A stretch of 64,000 bases of DNA from Blepharisma japonicum. Its lineage: Eukaryota; Ciliophora; Heterotrichea; Heterotrichida; Blepharismidae. Location: positions 342,115 through 406,114 of the forward strand of contig CATKHK010000039.1 of assembly GCA_949751835.1 (NCBI GenBank), in the 5' to 3' direction. The position numbers and the translations under genes are program-made. This document shows, in pieces, positions 1-9,271 of the stretch (positions are counted from its first letter, which is position 1; every line of letters starts with the position of its first letter). The notes beneath the pieces are model-generated. The model had not been told where the DNA came from. It did no database searches and was given only the letters and a program-made list of their open reading frames with translations.

Positions 1-107
1 CTGATATCCAAGAATTCACATTTACATCTTAATAAAGCATCCTACCTAATGAAACTTTAATAATTAAAAGATGTCATTTAGTTGAATTTCTATTTTATAT
101 TTTTAAC

Positions 108-1964
108 TTAACCTTTTTTCTTTTCTCCTTCGTTAAAAATGAAATATGATTTTTTTGAAGGAGTAATCTCTTTACGGCTGTCGATTTTAGGGTTGTACAA
201 TCCTGGATAGACTTTTTCAGAATGCATGTTTACCTCGCTTGATCTTATTGGTATTGCTGATTTTTCATTAGATGCATAGTGTGGAATATATTTTGCCGTA
301 GGAGTTTGCGCATTTCTTTCAAATGTTTGGGGAATCTTTTCAATTCTTTTCCCTAAATTGTCAGCACGAGGAGAATAAAAATCTTTTGAGCTCACATATT
401 TTTTTGATCTTAATTCCATTTCTTCGAGCCGTTTTATATCAAGGGCTAATAATTTTGCACCGTGATGGCAATAAAAGTTATTTTGCTGGCCCTTTAGTTT
501 GCTATAATAACTTAAAAGGCATTCACCACAATGACTTTTGATGCATCCTGATATATGATAACTTTTATCATGCTTTAGGTTACTGCATTTAATAGCTGGA
601 TTTTCTATTGCAAGGACTAATTCGCTATTAAGCAACGAGCTTTTCTCTTTAGGATAAGTAAATGATATATTTGGTTCCGTCTGACTCTTCTCCAAAGTAT
701 TTATTCTTGTATTAATGATGGCATTTTTATTTAAGTGAGATGCTGCTTTTGATTCAACTTGATTTGCAACAGTTTTATCATCAGCTTTTTGGGCTTTTGG
801 CTTGGCCTCTGTTTTAATTTCATTAATTTTTTGGCTCAAAGTAGATATTTCTTTTTTAAATTTATTCTCTATATCTTGATATTTTTCTTGATAAGTAGAA
901 AGTATTTTGTTTATTTTTGATGTTTCTATCCCTAAATTACTAATTTCTGCAAAGCCCTCCTTCAATAAAAATTCGTTTTCACTTTTTATCTTAACTAATT
1001 TAGAGTCAACTTTCTCAGATAATTTTTTTTCTATCTCATTGATTTTTTGTTTACAATTTTCATTTAAATCTTGGATTTTGTTAATATGAAGAGATCAATC
1101 ACAATTAAAATTTGAAATATTTGCTTTTATTTCATTAATTTCTTTTTTATTTTCTGCATCTTCATTGAGAATCTGCTGTGCAATTTCAGTAAATCTTTTT
1201 TCGAGTTCATCATAGTTTTGTTTGAAATTTTGAAAATATTTTTTATGCTGAGATATATCATAATTAATATTAGTAAATTTTGCTTTTATTTCATTAATTT
1301 CTTTTATATTTTCTGATTCTAGAGCTTTAATTCTTGTATCAGTGGATTTTTTTAACGAAATTTCTAAGTCTTTAACCTTATCGCTACAGATTTTTTCTGT
1401 GTTTTTAAGGTATTGTTTTAAAAAAATATCAAACTTTTGGTTTATTTGTTTATCAACAATAGATTCTATATCAACTTCAGTGAATAATTTGCAAAGAATG
1501 TCTTGATTATCTGAAATTGTAAATATAAGTGGCTTAATTTTGTTAATAGCAGCTTCTCTAGAAAGTAAAAGTGCTTGATAAAAGGGATCGTTTGTATCTC
1601 TTTGGATCTTGCGTAAATTATTAAGATCATTTAGTCATTTATTAGCAAGCTTAAAGCCATAATTTAGCTGCTTAAGGTATTCTTGAATCGTTGTATGTAT
1701 TTTTGAAACTTTATAGCTAGATTTTTCTAAGATTGTATTTTTTACAGATGATGCCTCTCCTAGGTAGTTCTCTAAGAACGATCTAACAGATCGTACAGTT
1801 TCTAAATTAGGCTTAGCGCCAAGTTTTAATACATTATGCATACTTTTTTTATCCATTATATGAGGGCCAACATGCTGAGTACAAATATAAATACTTGATG
1901 CACAATCGCATATGTATTTAGGAACATCATTGCATCTTTCTTGAAAACACTTAGGCTGAGCCAT
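108..1964 (-). CDS. B-box-like zinc finger / coiled-coil protein
   Basis: A 618-residue protein, read through two in-frame TGA (Trp). The N-terminus has a compact zinc-binding pattern with C6, C11, C19, C21, C28, H31, H35 and H43, resembling the B-box-like finger at the start of many heterotrich kelch and coiled-coil proteins. Residues about 110-400 are charged and heptad-like, rich in K, E, I and N, consistent with a long coiled coil. A second Cys/His cluster lies at about residues 460-501 (C460, C474, H478, C479, C482, C499, H500, H501) and could be a RING-like or other zinc module. The rest of the C-terminus is basic and low in structure. The start is the first ATG after stops. The role is unknown; scaffolding or protein interaction is inference. 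I did not find kelch repeats. Confidence 0.8.
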
Positions 1965-2094
1965 TATTAATATCTCGTTCTATGCTTATGCTAATTTAAA
2001 TTTCGGAATATAAAGAACCTCTAATTAAGTATAAAGCATACGAGAAAAAGAATTTAGGTGCTTAAATAAAAACTGAATTATACATAAATATAAA

Positions 2095-2137
2095 ACTTTC
2101 CCGAGGATGGCGCCATTCCGCGCATCCTCGGGAAAGT
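2095..2137. repeat. Perfect GC-rich inverted repeat (15-bp arms)
   Basis: Arms actttcccgaggatg (2095-2109) and catcctcgggaaagt (2123-2137) are exact reverse complements around a 13-nt GC-rich loop (gcgccattccgcg). The surrounding intergenic DNA (1965-2268, no gene seen) is strongly AT-rich, so the element stands out. It lies between the start of the B-box protein and the stop of the methyltransferase, both on the minus strand, so it could be a transcript-end hairpin, a small structured RNA, or a remnant of a palindromic repeat family. No target duplication or transposase was seen. Confidence 0.9.
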
Positions 2138-2268
2138 AGAATATATTAAATTTGTAGAATCATGGCTTTATAATTTATTCGAAATTATAAACTTTCACAT
2201 TTAATAGAGGCATTTTATTTGTCTACAGGTCAATAATATTTTCATTCCAAAACGTCTATTAAATTTAC

Positions 2269-3294
2269 TTAAATAGCGACTGCATGTATAATGAATTCAG
2301 AAGCTGGGCTGACTTCCATATCAATATGGATGAATTCGTCTCTTAGAGAATTCTCAATTTTTTCAACTTTAAACCCACATTCTGTAAGCAAGCTTTGGCT
2401 TTCTTCCAAAGTCCTAATAGTTCTGGTGTCTTCCATTTCATGAATTATTGTATGTAGGTAATGTTTTGAGTGTTCCACCGCAAACTTGTCCATCCATTTA
2501 AACTTGCCTCCGACTTGCAACGCTTTTCTTGCATTTGAAATAATAGTCTTGGCATAATTATTGTCCCACTCGCATAGAGAATGCTTAATAATTATGCAAT
2601 CATAGTCTGTAGGTAAATCTCCAAGCATATCTCCATTAATAGCCATAATCCTCTCTTGCAAATTATGCTCATAAATGTTGTTTAGAATCATATCAACAAC
2701 TTCATATTTCTCCAAAACTGCTCCAGTGATGTGAGGATATTGCTCTACCAAATATATCATAAAATTTCCTTCCCCACCTGCAAGCTCCAGAACTTTTTGG
2801 CACTCCCCTAGTCCAATATCCCTTAATCTTGAAATAAAAAGATTTTCTATTGCATTGACACCATCTCTATAAATTGGAAGAATTTCTCTATTACTCATAA
2901 TTCCACTAAAATAATCACAGCCAAAATGTACATCATGACAGAATGCTTCACGTTTTATGGATTCTGGGTAACTACATAAATATTCATACTTATAAGGCCA
3001 TAAGAGAAGTTTCATAGATTTACTTAAGGAGTCATCTGTTAAAGCAGCAGATGATGGACTGTTGGACCATTGCTGGGTTTGCTCATTATAAGAAAAATAG
3101 CCGTGAACTGAGAGAACTTTTAGCATGTGGTCAAGCTTGGCTTGGTTAGCAAATGTGAGCTCTGACAATTCAGAGAGAGTTTTTGGCTCCAAAAGAAGGG
3201 TGGGGAGATTTAAATCCAGCGCCGTGAAGAGCATGATCCCAAAGATAGGTGCGTAAGCATCCTTGTAGATCTTGGAAAGAATGGCTGGATTCAT
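2269..3294 (-). CDS. O-methyltransferase (caffeate/hydroxyindole OMT type)
   Basis: A 341-residue protein with no TGA needed. The first ~100 residues form the helical dimerisation region typical of plant- and animal-type O-methyltransferases. The Rossmann methyltransferase core follows: the SAM-binding glycine loop reads VLELAGGEGNF at about residue 168, then an acidic beta-2 region (AVLEKYEVV), then a motif with GDML at about 221. The DCIIIKHSLCEWDN stretch fits the conserved region before the catalytic base, and a late IHEMEDTRTI segment fits the family's glutamates. Family transfers are from SAM to a small hydroxylated substrate; the substrate here cannot be told. The length matches the family (about 340-370). 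Confidence 0.8.
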   Translation of the reverse strand: MNPAILSKIYKDAYAPIFGIMLFTALDLNLPTLLLEPKTLSELSELTFANQAKLDHMLKVLSVHGYFSYNEQTQQWSNSPSSAALTDDSLSKSMKLLLWPYKYEYLCSYPESIKREAFCHDVHFGCDYFSGIMSNREILPIYRDGVNAIENLFISRLRDIGLGECQKVLELAGGEGNFMIYLVEQYPHITGAVLEKYEVVDMILNNIYEHNLQERIMAINGDMLGDLPTDYDCIIIKHSLCEWDNNYAKTIISNARKALQVGGKFKWMDKFAVEHSKHYLHTIIHEMEDTRTIRTLEESQSLLTECGFKVEKIENSLRDEFIHIDMEVSPASEFIIHAVAI

Positions 3295-3864
3295 TTATGG
3301 GAAATCTGTGATTAAGATTTTGAGATTTGATTTATTCAACAAATGAACATTTTCGCTTTAAAAGGATAAAAGTTTTAATTGTGATTGGTTTTTATAATTT
3401 ATTAATTTATAAGCAGTTTTGGGCTTAAAAAGTGCAGGATTGTTATTTCATAGAAAGAAGAATCATAGCCACAAGGCTGCTTAAAAAATAATTTAAAGTA
3501 ATTATAGCATAGACTTAAGTAAGTAATAGTTTTTAAACATAAAATATAACTTAATATGCTTGATTTTTTAATTAAAATTAAATTATATCTTTATGTCTTT
3601 TATAGGGCATTTTTTAAAGAAATTTTATTAGATTTAATGAGTTTTTTGGTTAATTATTATAAAATATGAAATTTTCAATAAAAATTCTTTCCAAAAATTC
3701 TTAAGCGCTCAAAAGATCCGCTATTCTTCTTTTATAGTCCAATATTTTTAGCATCTAAAAGACAAAAGATCCAAATTAAAGAAAAATTGGAACACAAGAA
3801 GAGCCTGAATTATAATCTTTCTACCCTGTTAATTAATTTTTTTATCAAATTAAAATGATAATAA
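3295..3864. other. Intergenic, no gene seen
   Basis: AT-rich spacer between two divergent genes (the methyltransferase start at 3294 and the unknown gene at 3865). I see no convincing ORF, RNA gene or repeat. It presumably holds both promoters. Confidence 0.5.
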
Positions 3865-5640
3865 ATGAAATCTAACAATTTTCAGAGTCTGTCATCAGAT
3901 GATGAAGAAGTAAACATCAATTAGGCATCTGTTCGCACAGTCGAGATACAACGAGAGCTTGAAAACTTAAAAGAGCTAATGGGCAAAGCAAAAATCTCAG
4001 GTCCAGCATTTCAAACTTTTAAAATGCAAACATTTTCAAAAAAACAACAAATAAAAAATTTAGCATTCATAGAAAGTGTACATGATATTTTATTAAAATA
4101 CTCTAAAGGTCCTGAGATTTATTCCCTTCTAGCGAATTTATGCACAAATTACAAAATTTCATTAAATATTCCAGAAACCCTATTATTTATTTCATCTATC
4201 CAATACCCTGTATTTTTGCATACATATAAAGGCTATATCAACTGTGAAATTTCAAATAATTCCCTCGACTTATTTTTTACAAAAACTGACGAAAATTCAA
4301 ATGACAATAAATCCTACCCAAAATATATACATACTGCTATGAATGACCGAGTAAGGCTATGTTTTTCTATACAAGAAGCTAAAGATTTATTTGCAAATTG
4401 CCCTCACTATACTCACAGGTTGCAAAAATATATAATACCTTCAACAAATTTTGCTTCAAAAATAAGGGTCCATTGGACATCTATAAACAAATTGCCAAAA
4501 ATGTACTCAATTTCAAATACAACCCCAATTATTTATAAGCAATATTATGAATCAAGGATTTTACCTCTATCTAAAAGCCAAAAAGCTGAAATAAATCATA
4601 ACCAAAAACTTAAAACTTCACTTAATTTATCAACACCATTTAGACCAATATTAAGAGCGAAAACAAGGCAGCCATCTATAATAAATAAAAATAAAAATCC
4701 AGAAAGTAATTTTGAGGAAGTAAACAGCTCATTTTTCCCACAAACGAGGAAAACCCATAAAAGATACTTCAGCTTAGGCGATTTCACAGTAGAAGATCTT
4801 AATAAACAATCTGAGGAAACAGATTTTAGCAAATTCACAGTAAAAATTGATAATTATGATAAGATAAATGTAGTTGCTAGCTCTCAGCCTATCTCTGAAA
4901 TAAATAATGAGCTTAAAGCGATTTCAAGCTTAATAAACACTTTTATGCTAAAAAAACAAAATTACCTTGAAGAGCTTTTAGTTGATTTTATAAAAGACTC
5001 CAAAGGAAACTTTTTATTTTTAGCTTGTAAGAGATACAAGATAAAAGGCGAAAAACCTAATGAAAGATTTCCTTTAAAAAAACTCCCATCAAAACATAAT
5101 ATACAAATACCTTTCCCTGAAATTGTTATAAGTGAAAACCAAAGCCCAGAAAAAGACCAAGAAATTGATGAAAATTTGTATAAAACTCGGATGATGGCTC
5201 ACAAAGAACAAATTGCTATAGAAAAGGCACAGCTTTTAATAGAACAGCAAAGCTCAGAGCTGGAAATAAAAAAGGCCTTAAGTGTAAGCTTCACCGAAAT
5301 TTCAGAAAATAATAAAGAGGATTATTTAATACAAAGAAAATCTGATAAAAATGGAAAAATTCCTTATAATATTATAGGAATTATGCCACATAATAAAAAC
5401 AACCAATTAATTTCTTTTATTGAAAAGCAAAAAGAGCCAGCTTTAAAACCGCTTCGACATAAAGAAAGATCTAAAAATTTATTTTGAATTGGCAGTCATC
5501 AGATTTCTCCTATGAAATATACAGAAATTATGTCAAAATCTATAGATAAAATTGCAAAAAATTTTGACAAACGAAAAAGAGCTGCTGAAGAAGGAAGAAA
5601 AGGAAATAAAAATGAAATTATAAATAATTCGCTAATTTAG
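3865..5640 (+). CDS. Unknown basic/coiled protein with one 15-nt intron
   Basis: 586 residues, not recognised. The start ATG at 3865 gives 15 codons ending in DDEE, then a 15-nt intron at 3910-3924 (gtaaacatcaattag), then an uninterrupted frame. Without splicing an in-frame TAG stops the protein. The TGA at 5485 is Trp, extending the protein by 51 residues to the TAG at 5638. The N-terminal third has alternating hydrophobic segments and may be a small globular domain. The middle (about 200-300) is basic and Ser/Asn-rich. Residues about 415-450 are a charged helix. The C-terminus is Lys-rich. The stop lies 5 bp from the stop of the convergent gene. No membrane segment or signal peptide is visible. 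Confidence 0.8.
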
Positions 5641-5645
5641 ACCAA

Positions 5646-6932
5646 TTAATCATGTATAGGGATATATTTAAAGCATTTAAGTGGCCCATATTCAACTCCA
5701 TTCACAAATACTGAAGTGCTGCTCCACTCTATATTGGTCCAGTCTAAGTTTTTGTATATCACAGACACATAATTTTCATCCAGTGGAACTCTGTTTTCTT
5801 TCATAAATTCAATATCTTTAAACATGATAGGGAATTTCACCTCAGCCCATCGATATTTATCCTGATGCTCAAAAATCTGATCCTCTTCTCCTTCACTCAC
5901 CAGTGAAATTTCAAATCTCTTATTACAAGTTTCAACATAAAGCGCATTTTCTTTTAATTTTGCACTTACAAATTCAGCTTCATCCCAGCCTTTATCTCCG
6001 AAGTTTTCTAATGAATAAGGAATAGCTGGCTCAAAACTAATATTAAAAATAAAATAAGTCCCAGGGATAATTTTCATTGTTTTTGTATTTAAACTAGGTT
6101 TTTGTCTGATTTTAGGGAAATCTGTAGGCATTTTTTTAGCCATTTCGACCAGTTCTTCAAGCTTTCCTAATGATGGCAGCAAAATAATCCTTTCAGGCTT
6201 GATGCTGTGCCCTTCATAATTTGTGCATCTTTTGCTCCTGATTCCATTTCTTATGCAGCTGATATAGTTGTTTCTACCTTTAGTGACTCTAGCAATTACG
6301 GCTACACCTTCATATTGAGAACTTAGGTCATTTCATATATTAATGAGGCCTACATGATGCATGGCGGCTACAATATCCGATTCGCTCGTATAGACTTCAT
6401 TTCCCCACAATTGCCGCTCTTTTACTTGTTTGTTTAAAGGAGTTATATATTCTCTAGCTATCCTTATTTCGATAAGCTGCTGCAAATAAGGTGTTAGATC
6501 TGGCCATGGGACTCCAGGTTTGTATAAGAATTTTTCAACGATAGGAAGGGCTTGACTATCTACTGGATGTTCAACAGCTGTAAATGACTCTTCGCTTTCA
6601 CTTTCGCTGCGTTTACTTCAGTCTGGTTTGTCATAAGAATTTTTAGCTTTTTTTCTTCCGCGGCCGGCTAAAGCTTGTTTTCGCTTGGACTCACTTTTTT
6701 TAGTTCTTGTGCCTCGAGGATTCCTTCTGTCAGTACGAAAACTATAAGTACTCCTTTGGGTTTTTTTCCTGCGTAATTTCATAACACCGAGCTCATTATC
6801 AGAATGTGACTTATTAGACCCTTTATCTTCCTCTTCTTCGCTTTTTAGGGGCTCTTCTTCAATATCATCTTGCGACTCAATTTCATCTGAACTACCGCTG
6901 CTTTCATCTTTAGACGATCTTTTCCCATCCAT
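5646..6932 (-). CDS. Rxt3-like histone deacetylase complex protein
   Basis: 428 residues, single exon, two in-frame TGA (at 6618 and 6333) read as Trp. Residues 1-100 are acidic then basic and Ser-rich (SSDEIESQDDIEEEP, then runs of RRK and RGRKK), typical of a nuclear protein. The central part has the pattern WGNEVYTSESDIVAAMHHVG, which matches the signature of the Rxt3 family (a trailing W-G-x-x-V-Y-T-D-x-S-D-x-x-A-A motif), known from Rpd3L histone deacetylase complexes. The C-terminal half is beta-rich (FIFNISFEPAIPYSLENFG). I infer a chromatin role; the Rxt3 call rests on this one motif and its context. It is convergent with the unknown gene, with 5 bp between stops. Confidence 0.65.
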
Positions 6933-7020
6933 CTTAAATATATAAATGTTATTATTATTTGCCTAATGGCTAGTCTTTTAGCCTATAATAATATTTTTAA
7001 TGATTTTTATTAGAGTTATT

Positions 7021-7860
7021 TTAAGCTAAGAAGGAAAGAACCAACCCCCCAAAAATCATGAATATTGCGCTTGCTCCTGAATCTGAAGAATACTTGTAAA
7101 TTTTCCTATCATTTAGAGGTTGGACATACCTGTAATTTCCTCCTGAATTATTGGCCATGAGAATTCCCCTGAAAAAGTCTAATTGGGCTAAGCTGGCTGA
7201 TTCTTTATGGGTTTTAATTACCCATGTGATACCTTCTCCACAGCTAGGCACTGTATAAGACCCAGTATAATTATAATAGTTCCATAGGTATTTAGGCCCA
7301 GGAATTGCTTCTGGCATTCTAATAGTAGCGCCACTTGGATTATTAAAAGAATCAATAAGTGACTCAATAAAGAAATTAGAAGTTCCCCACTCATAAATAA
7401 TTGCCAAAATCATAATGTTGCCAGTAGTCAGACTCTTGTGTTCGAATTGGACTTCAATTTCGTTAGGGTTACTAAGGGCATAAATATCACTCCCATCATT
7501 ATTAAATCTATGTTCAGATGGGTAGTGGACCTTAATAGTTTGAATGTGGTAAGAATCTATAAGGGCTTCACCAGCACTGGTGAGGTTTGAGTAACCAAAA
7601 TCTGCGTTTAGGACGAAGTTTACATATGGATTGTAAGTGGGCTTGAGGTGGCGCTCACTCCAGTCAAGTTTAAAATAGGCATAGTTAGCATCGTTGTCGT
7701 TTTCATGCAACTCAAGACCGGCATAGGTCGTTGTGATGTTGATCGGAGATTGACTTAGGCCATTGACGCAATAGCTGGACCACTCAACTCCATGATAATC
7801 GTATGAGAAAGATTGGGATGCAGCTATCCCAAGAAAACTCATAAGCAGCGTTAAAGCCAT
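7021..7860 (-). CDS. Alpha-carbonic-anhydrase-like protein, GPI-anchored, probably inactive
   Basis: 279 residues. It has an N-terminal signal peptide (MALTLLMSFLGIAASQS) and a C-terminal hydrophobic tail after a small-residue stretch (SSDSGASA), as in GPI-anchored proteins. Family landmarks: the QSPINI motif near residue 37; the SEH motif near 115; a late core strand with VQFEH. In active alpha-CAs zinc is bound by the two His of FHxHWG and the His of ELHLVH. Here the equivalents read IKVHYPSEH and IEVQFEH, so only one of three ligands seems kept (Lys and Gln replace the others). It therefore resembles the acatalytic CA-related proteins. Extracellular binding or adhesion is inference. No introns are needed. 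Confidence 0.8.
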   Translation of the reverse strand: MALTLLMSFLGIAASQSFSYDYHGVEWSSYCVNGLSQSPINITTTYAGLELHENDNDANYAYFKLDWSERHLKPTYNPYVNFVLNADFGYSNLTSAGEALIDSYHIQTIKVHYPSEHRFNNDGSDIYALSNPNEIEVQFEHKSLTTGNIMILAIIYEWGTSNFFIESLIDSFNNPSGATIRMPEAIPGPKYLWNYYNYTGSYTVPSCGEGITWVIKTHKESASLAQLDFFRGILMANNSGGNYRYVQPLNDRKIYKYSSDSGASAIFMIFGGLVLSFLA

Positions 7861-8484
7861 TGTAATTTATTTACGAAACTAATTCAAACGCCGTTATTTA
7901 GATTTGGAATTTTCTTATAAATAAATAAATCCTAGCATCTTATGACTGAAGCGAAAAATAACTATCCTAAATTTTTGGCTAACATTATAATTCATCAAAA
8001 GTGCTTTATTATTTTAAAATAATATAAATAAAACCTTTTGGCTCAAATTTTCACTAGTAAACTTATTTACAATTCAAAAAAATTATGTCCACTCATATGA
8101 TACTTTTAATTTTTATTGAATATTTTTCCTTATAAGAAATTATATTGAAATGAATTTAAATGATTCTCTTTATAAGTAAGTTTTGGATTTAAGTCAATAT
8201 AGCTTAGCATGCTATGTTGGTGAGCCATTAATAGGGCTTTAAGACTGATTTTTTTCTAAACGATTATAATAATGAAGAGATTATAATTTAATTTATTTCT
8301 AATTGAAAATAATTAAGCATTATCTTATTTTTTAGCTTTATGATAAAAAATCTATAATTAATTCATTTTAGAATAAAATAATTTCGATAAAACTAAAATA
8401 AATTATTAGAACTAATACCATGATTGCTAAAGCGAAATTTTAGATTTCTCATTATTTGCTCCAGCTGAGATATATTAAATTAAA
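7861..8484. other. Intergenic, no gene seen
   Basis: AT-rich spacer upstream of the carbonic-anhydrase-like gene and of the tRNA. No coding frame or repeat is convincing. Confidence 0.5.
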
Positions 8485-8557
8485 TCAGAGATAGTGGAAG
8501 GGTTCCCACGGCTGCCGCTCATAACGGCCACTCCAGGTTCGATTCCTGGTCTCTGAC
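8485..8557 (+). tRNA. tRNA, probably Met (CAT), irregular anticodon arm
   Basis: A 73-nt cloverleaf. A 7-bp acceptor stem (TCAGAGA/TCTCTGA) closes it. The T arm is perfect (CCAGG TTCGATT CCTGG) and contains a consensus B box (ggttcgattcc). The A box tagtggaaggg fits TRGYNNARNNG. The D stem is GTGG/CCAC. A run of six T follows at 8558-8563, a Pol III terminator. The anticodon loop CTCATAA gives CAT, as in elongator tRNA-Met, but only four pairs (GCCG/CGGC) close it, the fifth is T-C, and there are three nucleotides rather than one between D stem and anticodon stem. The alternative pairing GGCTG/CGGCC gives a 10-nt loop. Promoter boxes and terminator argue for a real gene; the isotype is less sure. 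Confidence 0.75.
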
Positions 8558-8876
8558 TTTTTTCTATTTTTCTATATAGTAAAATATTAAAATTAAAGAA
8601 GAAAAAAATAACTTTCTCTATTTTTATTAAAAGAACAGCATCATTATCATAATAAATAATATCAATAGCTAAATATTATAGCAAAAATTTGGCAAATTAG
8701 CATTTTTATTTATATCAAAAATATTTTTCTAATAGTTTGAGACATAACAACAAAACACTTCATCCTAAAATTTCATTTAAAATAGTAGTCTCTACTAAGA
8801 TAGTTATGGCTTAAATCTTCTAAAATGGTAAATAAGATAGCTCTATTTTTCATTACTTAATAATTATCTAATTATC
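8558..8876. other. Intergenic after tRNA
   Basis: The T6 terminator of the tRNA is at its left edge; the rest is AT-rich with nothing recognisable before the small membrane protein gene. Confidence 0.5.
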
Positions 8877-9257
8877 ATGCTACGAAAATTATTCGAGCAA
8901 GCCAAAGCTCCAGCAGCTCAAAAACTCAGCCGAAAGGATCCAGATTTCAAAACTCCTCTCCCTGATTTCAAAGGTCAAAGACGTGATCCTTGGAATTATA
9001 AAGGTGGCATCCCTTCATCCAAAATATCAACTGAAATGAGATACCGTCACTCCCCCGCTCTTGATATGCAGCCTCGTGATATCAGAATTAAAACTTGGCT
9101 TGCTTTATTTGCCTTTATTGCCTGATATGTTGGTGTCTTCTCATTTATTGCCCATCGTTTGTCCTCTGATGACCTTGACACCCTTGAAAAAGACGCCAGA
9201 CAACAAATAGAAATCAGGAAAAAAATCAAGCAAGAATTTATTGATGATGAAGAATAA
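8877..9257 (+). CDS. Small single-pass membrane protein, possibly mitochondrial
   Basis: 126 residues, with one TGA (9123-9125) read as Trp. The N-terminus is basic and could form an amphipathic helix (MLRKLFEQAKAPAAQKLSRK), as in mitochondrial targeting signals. One transmembrane helix lies at about residues 73-93 (WLALFAFIAWYVGVFSFIA), followed by a charged helical tail ending DDEE. Size and layout resemble accessory subunits of the inner-membrane respiratory complexes, many of which are lineage-specific in ciliates, but no family motif is recognised, so this is inference. The stop is 14 bp from the convergent stop of the Sec7 gene. Confidence 0.7.
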
Positions 9258-9271
9258 AATAATGAATTATT

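Noticed and set aside
3910-3924. Reading the in-frame TAGs of introns as Gln, as in Condylostoma-type codes
   Set aside because: Each of these TAGs is the 3' end of a 15-nt segment beginning GTA, one intron is in another phase, and long genes such as the 1480-codon surface gene contain no TAR at all. Splicing explains them better.
9044-9229. Minus-strand open frame over the small membrane protein
   Set aside because: Overlaps antisense the better supported plus-strand gene with a clean TM helix and stop.
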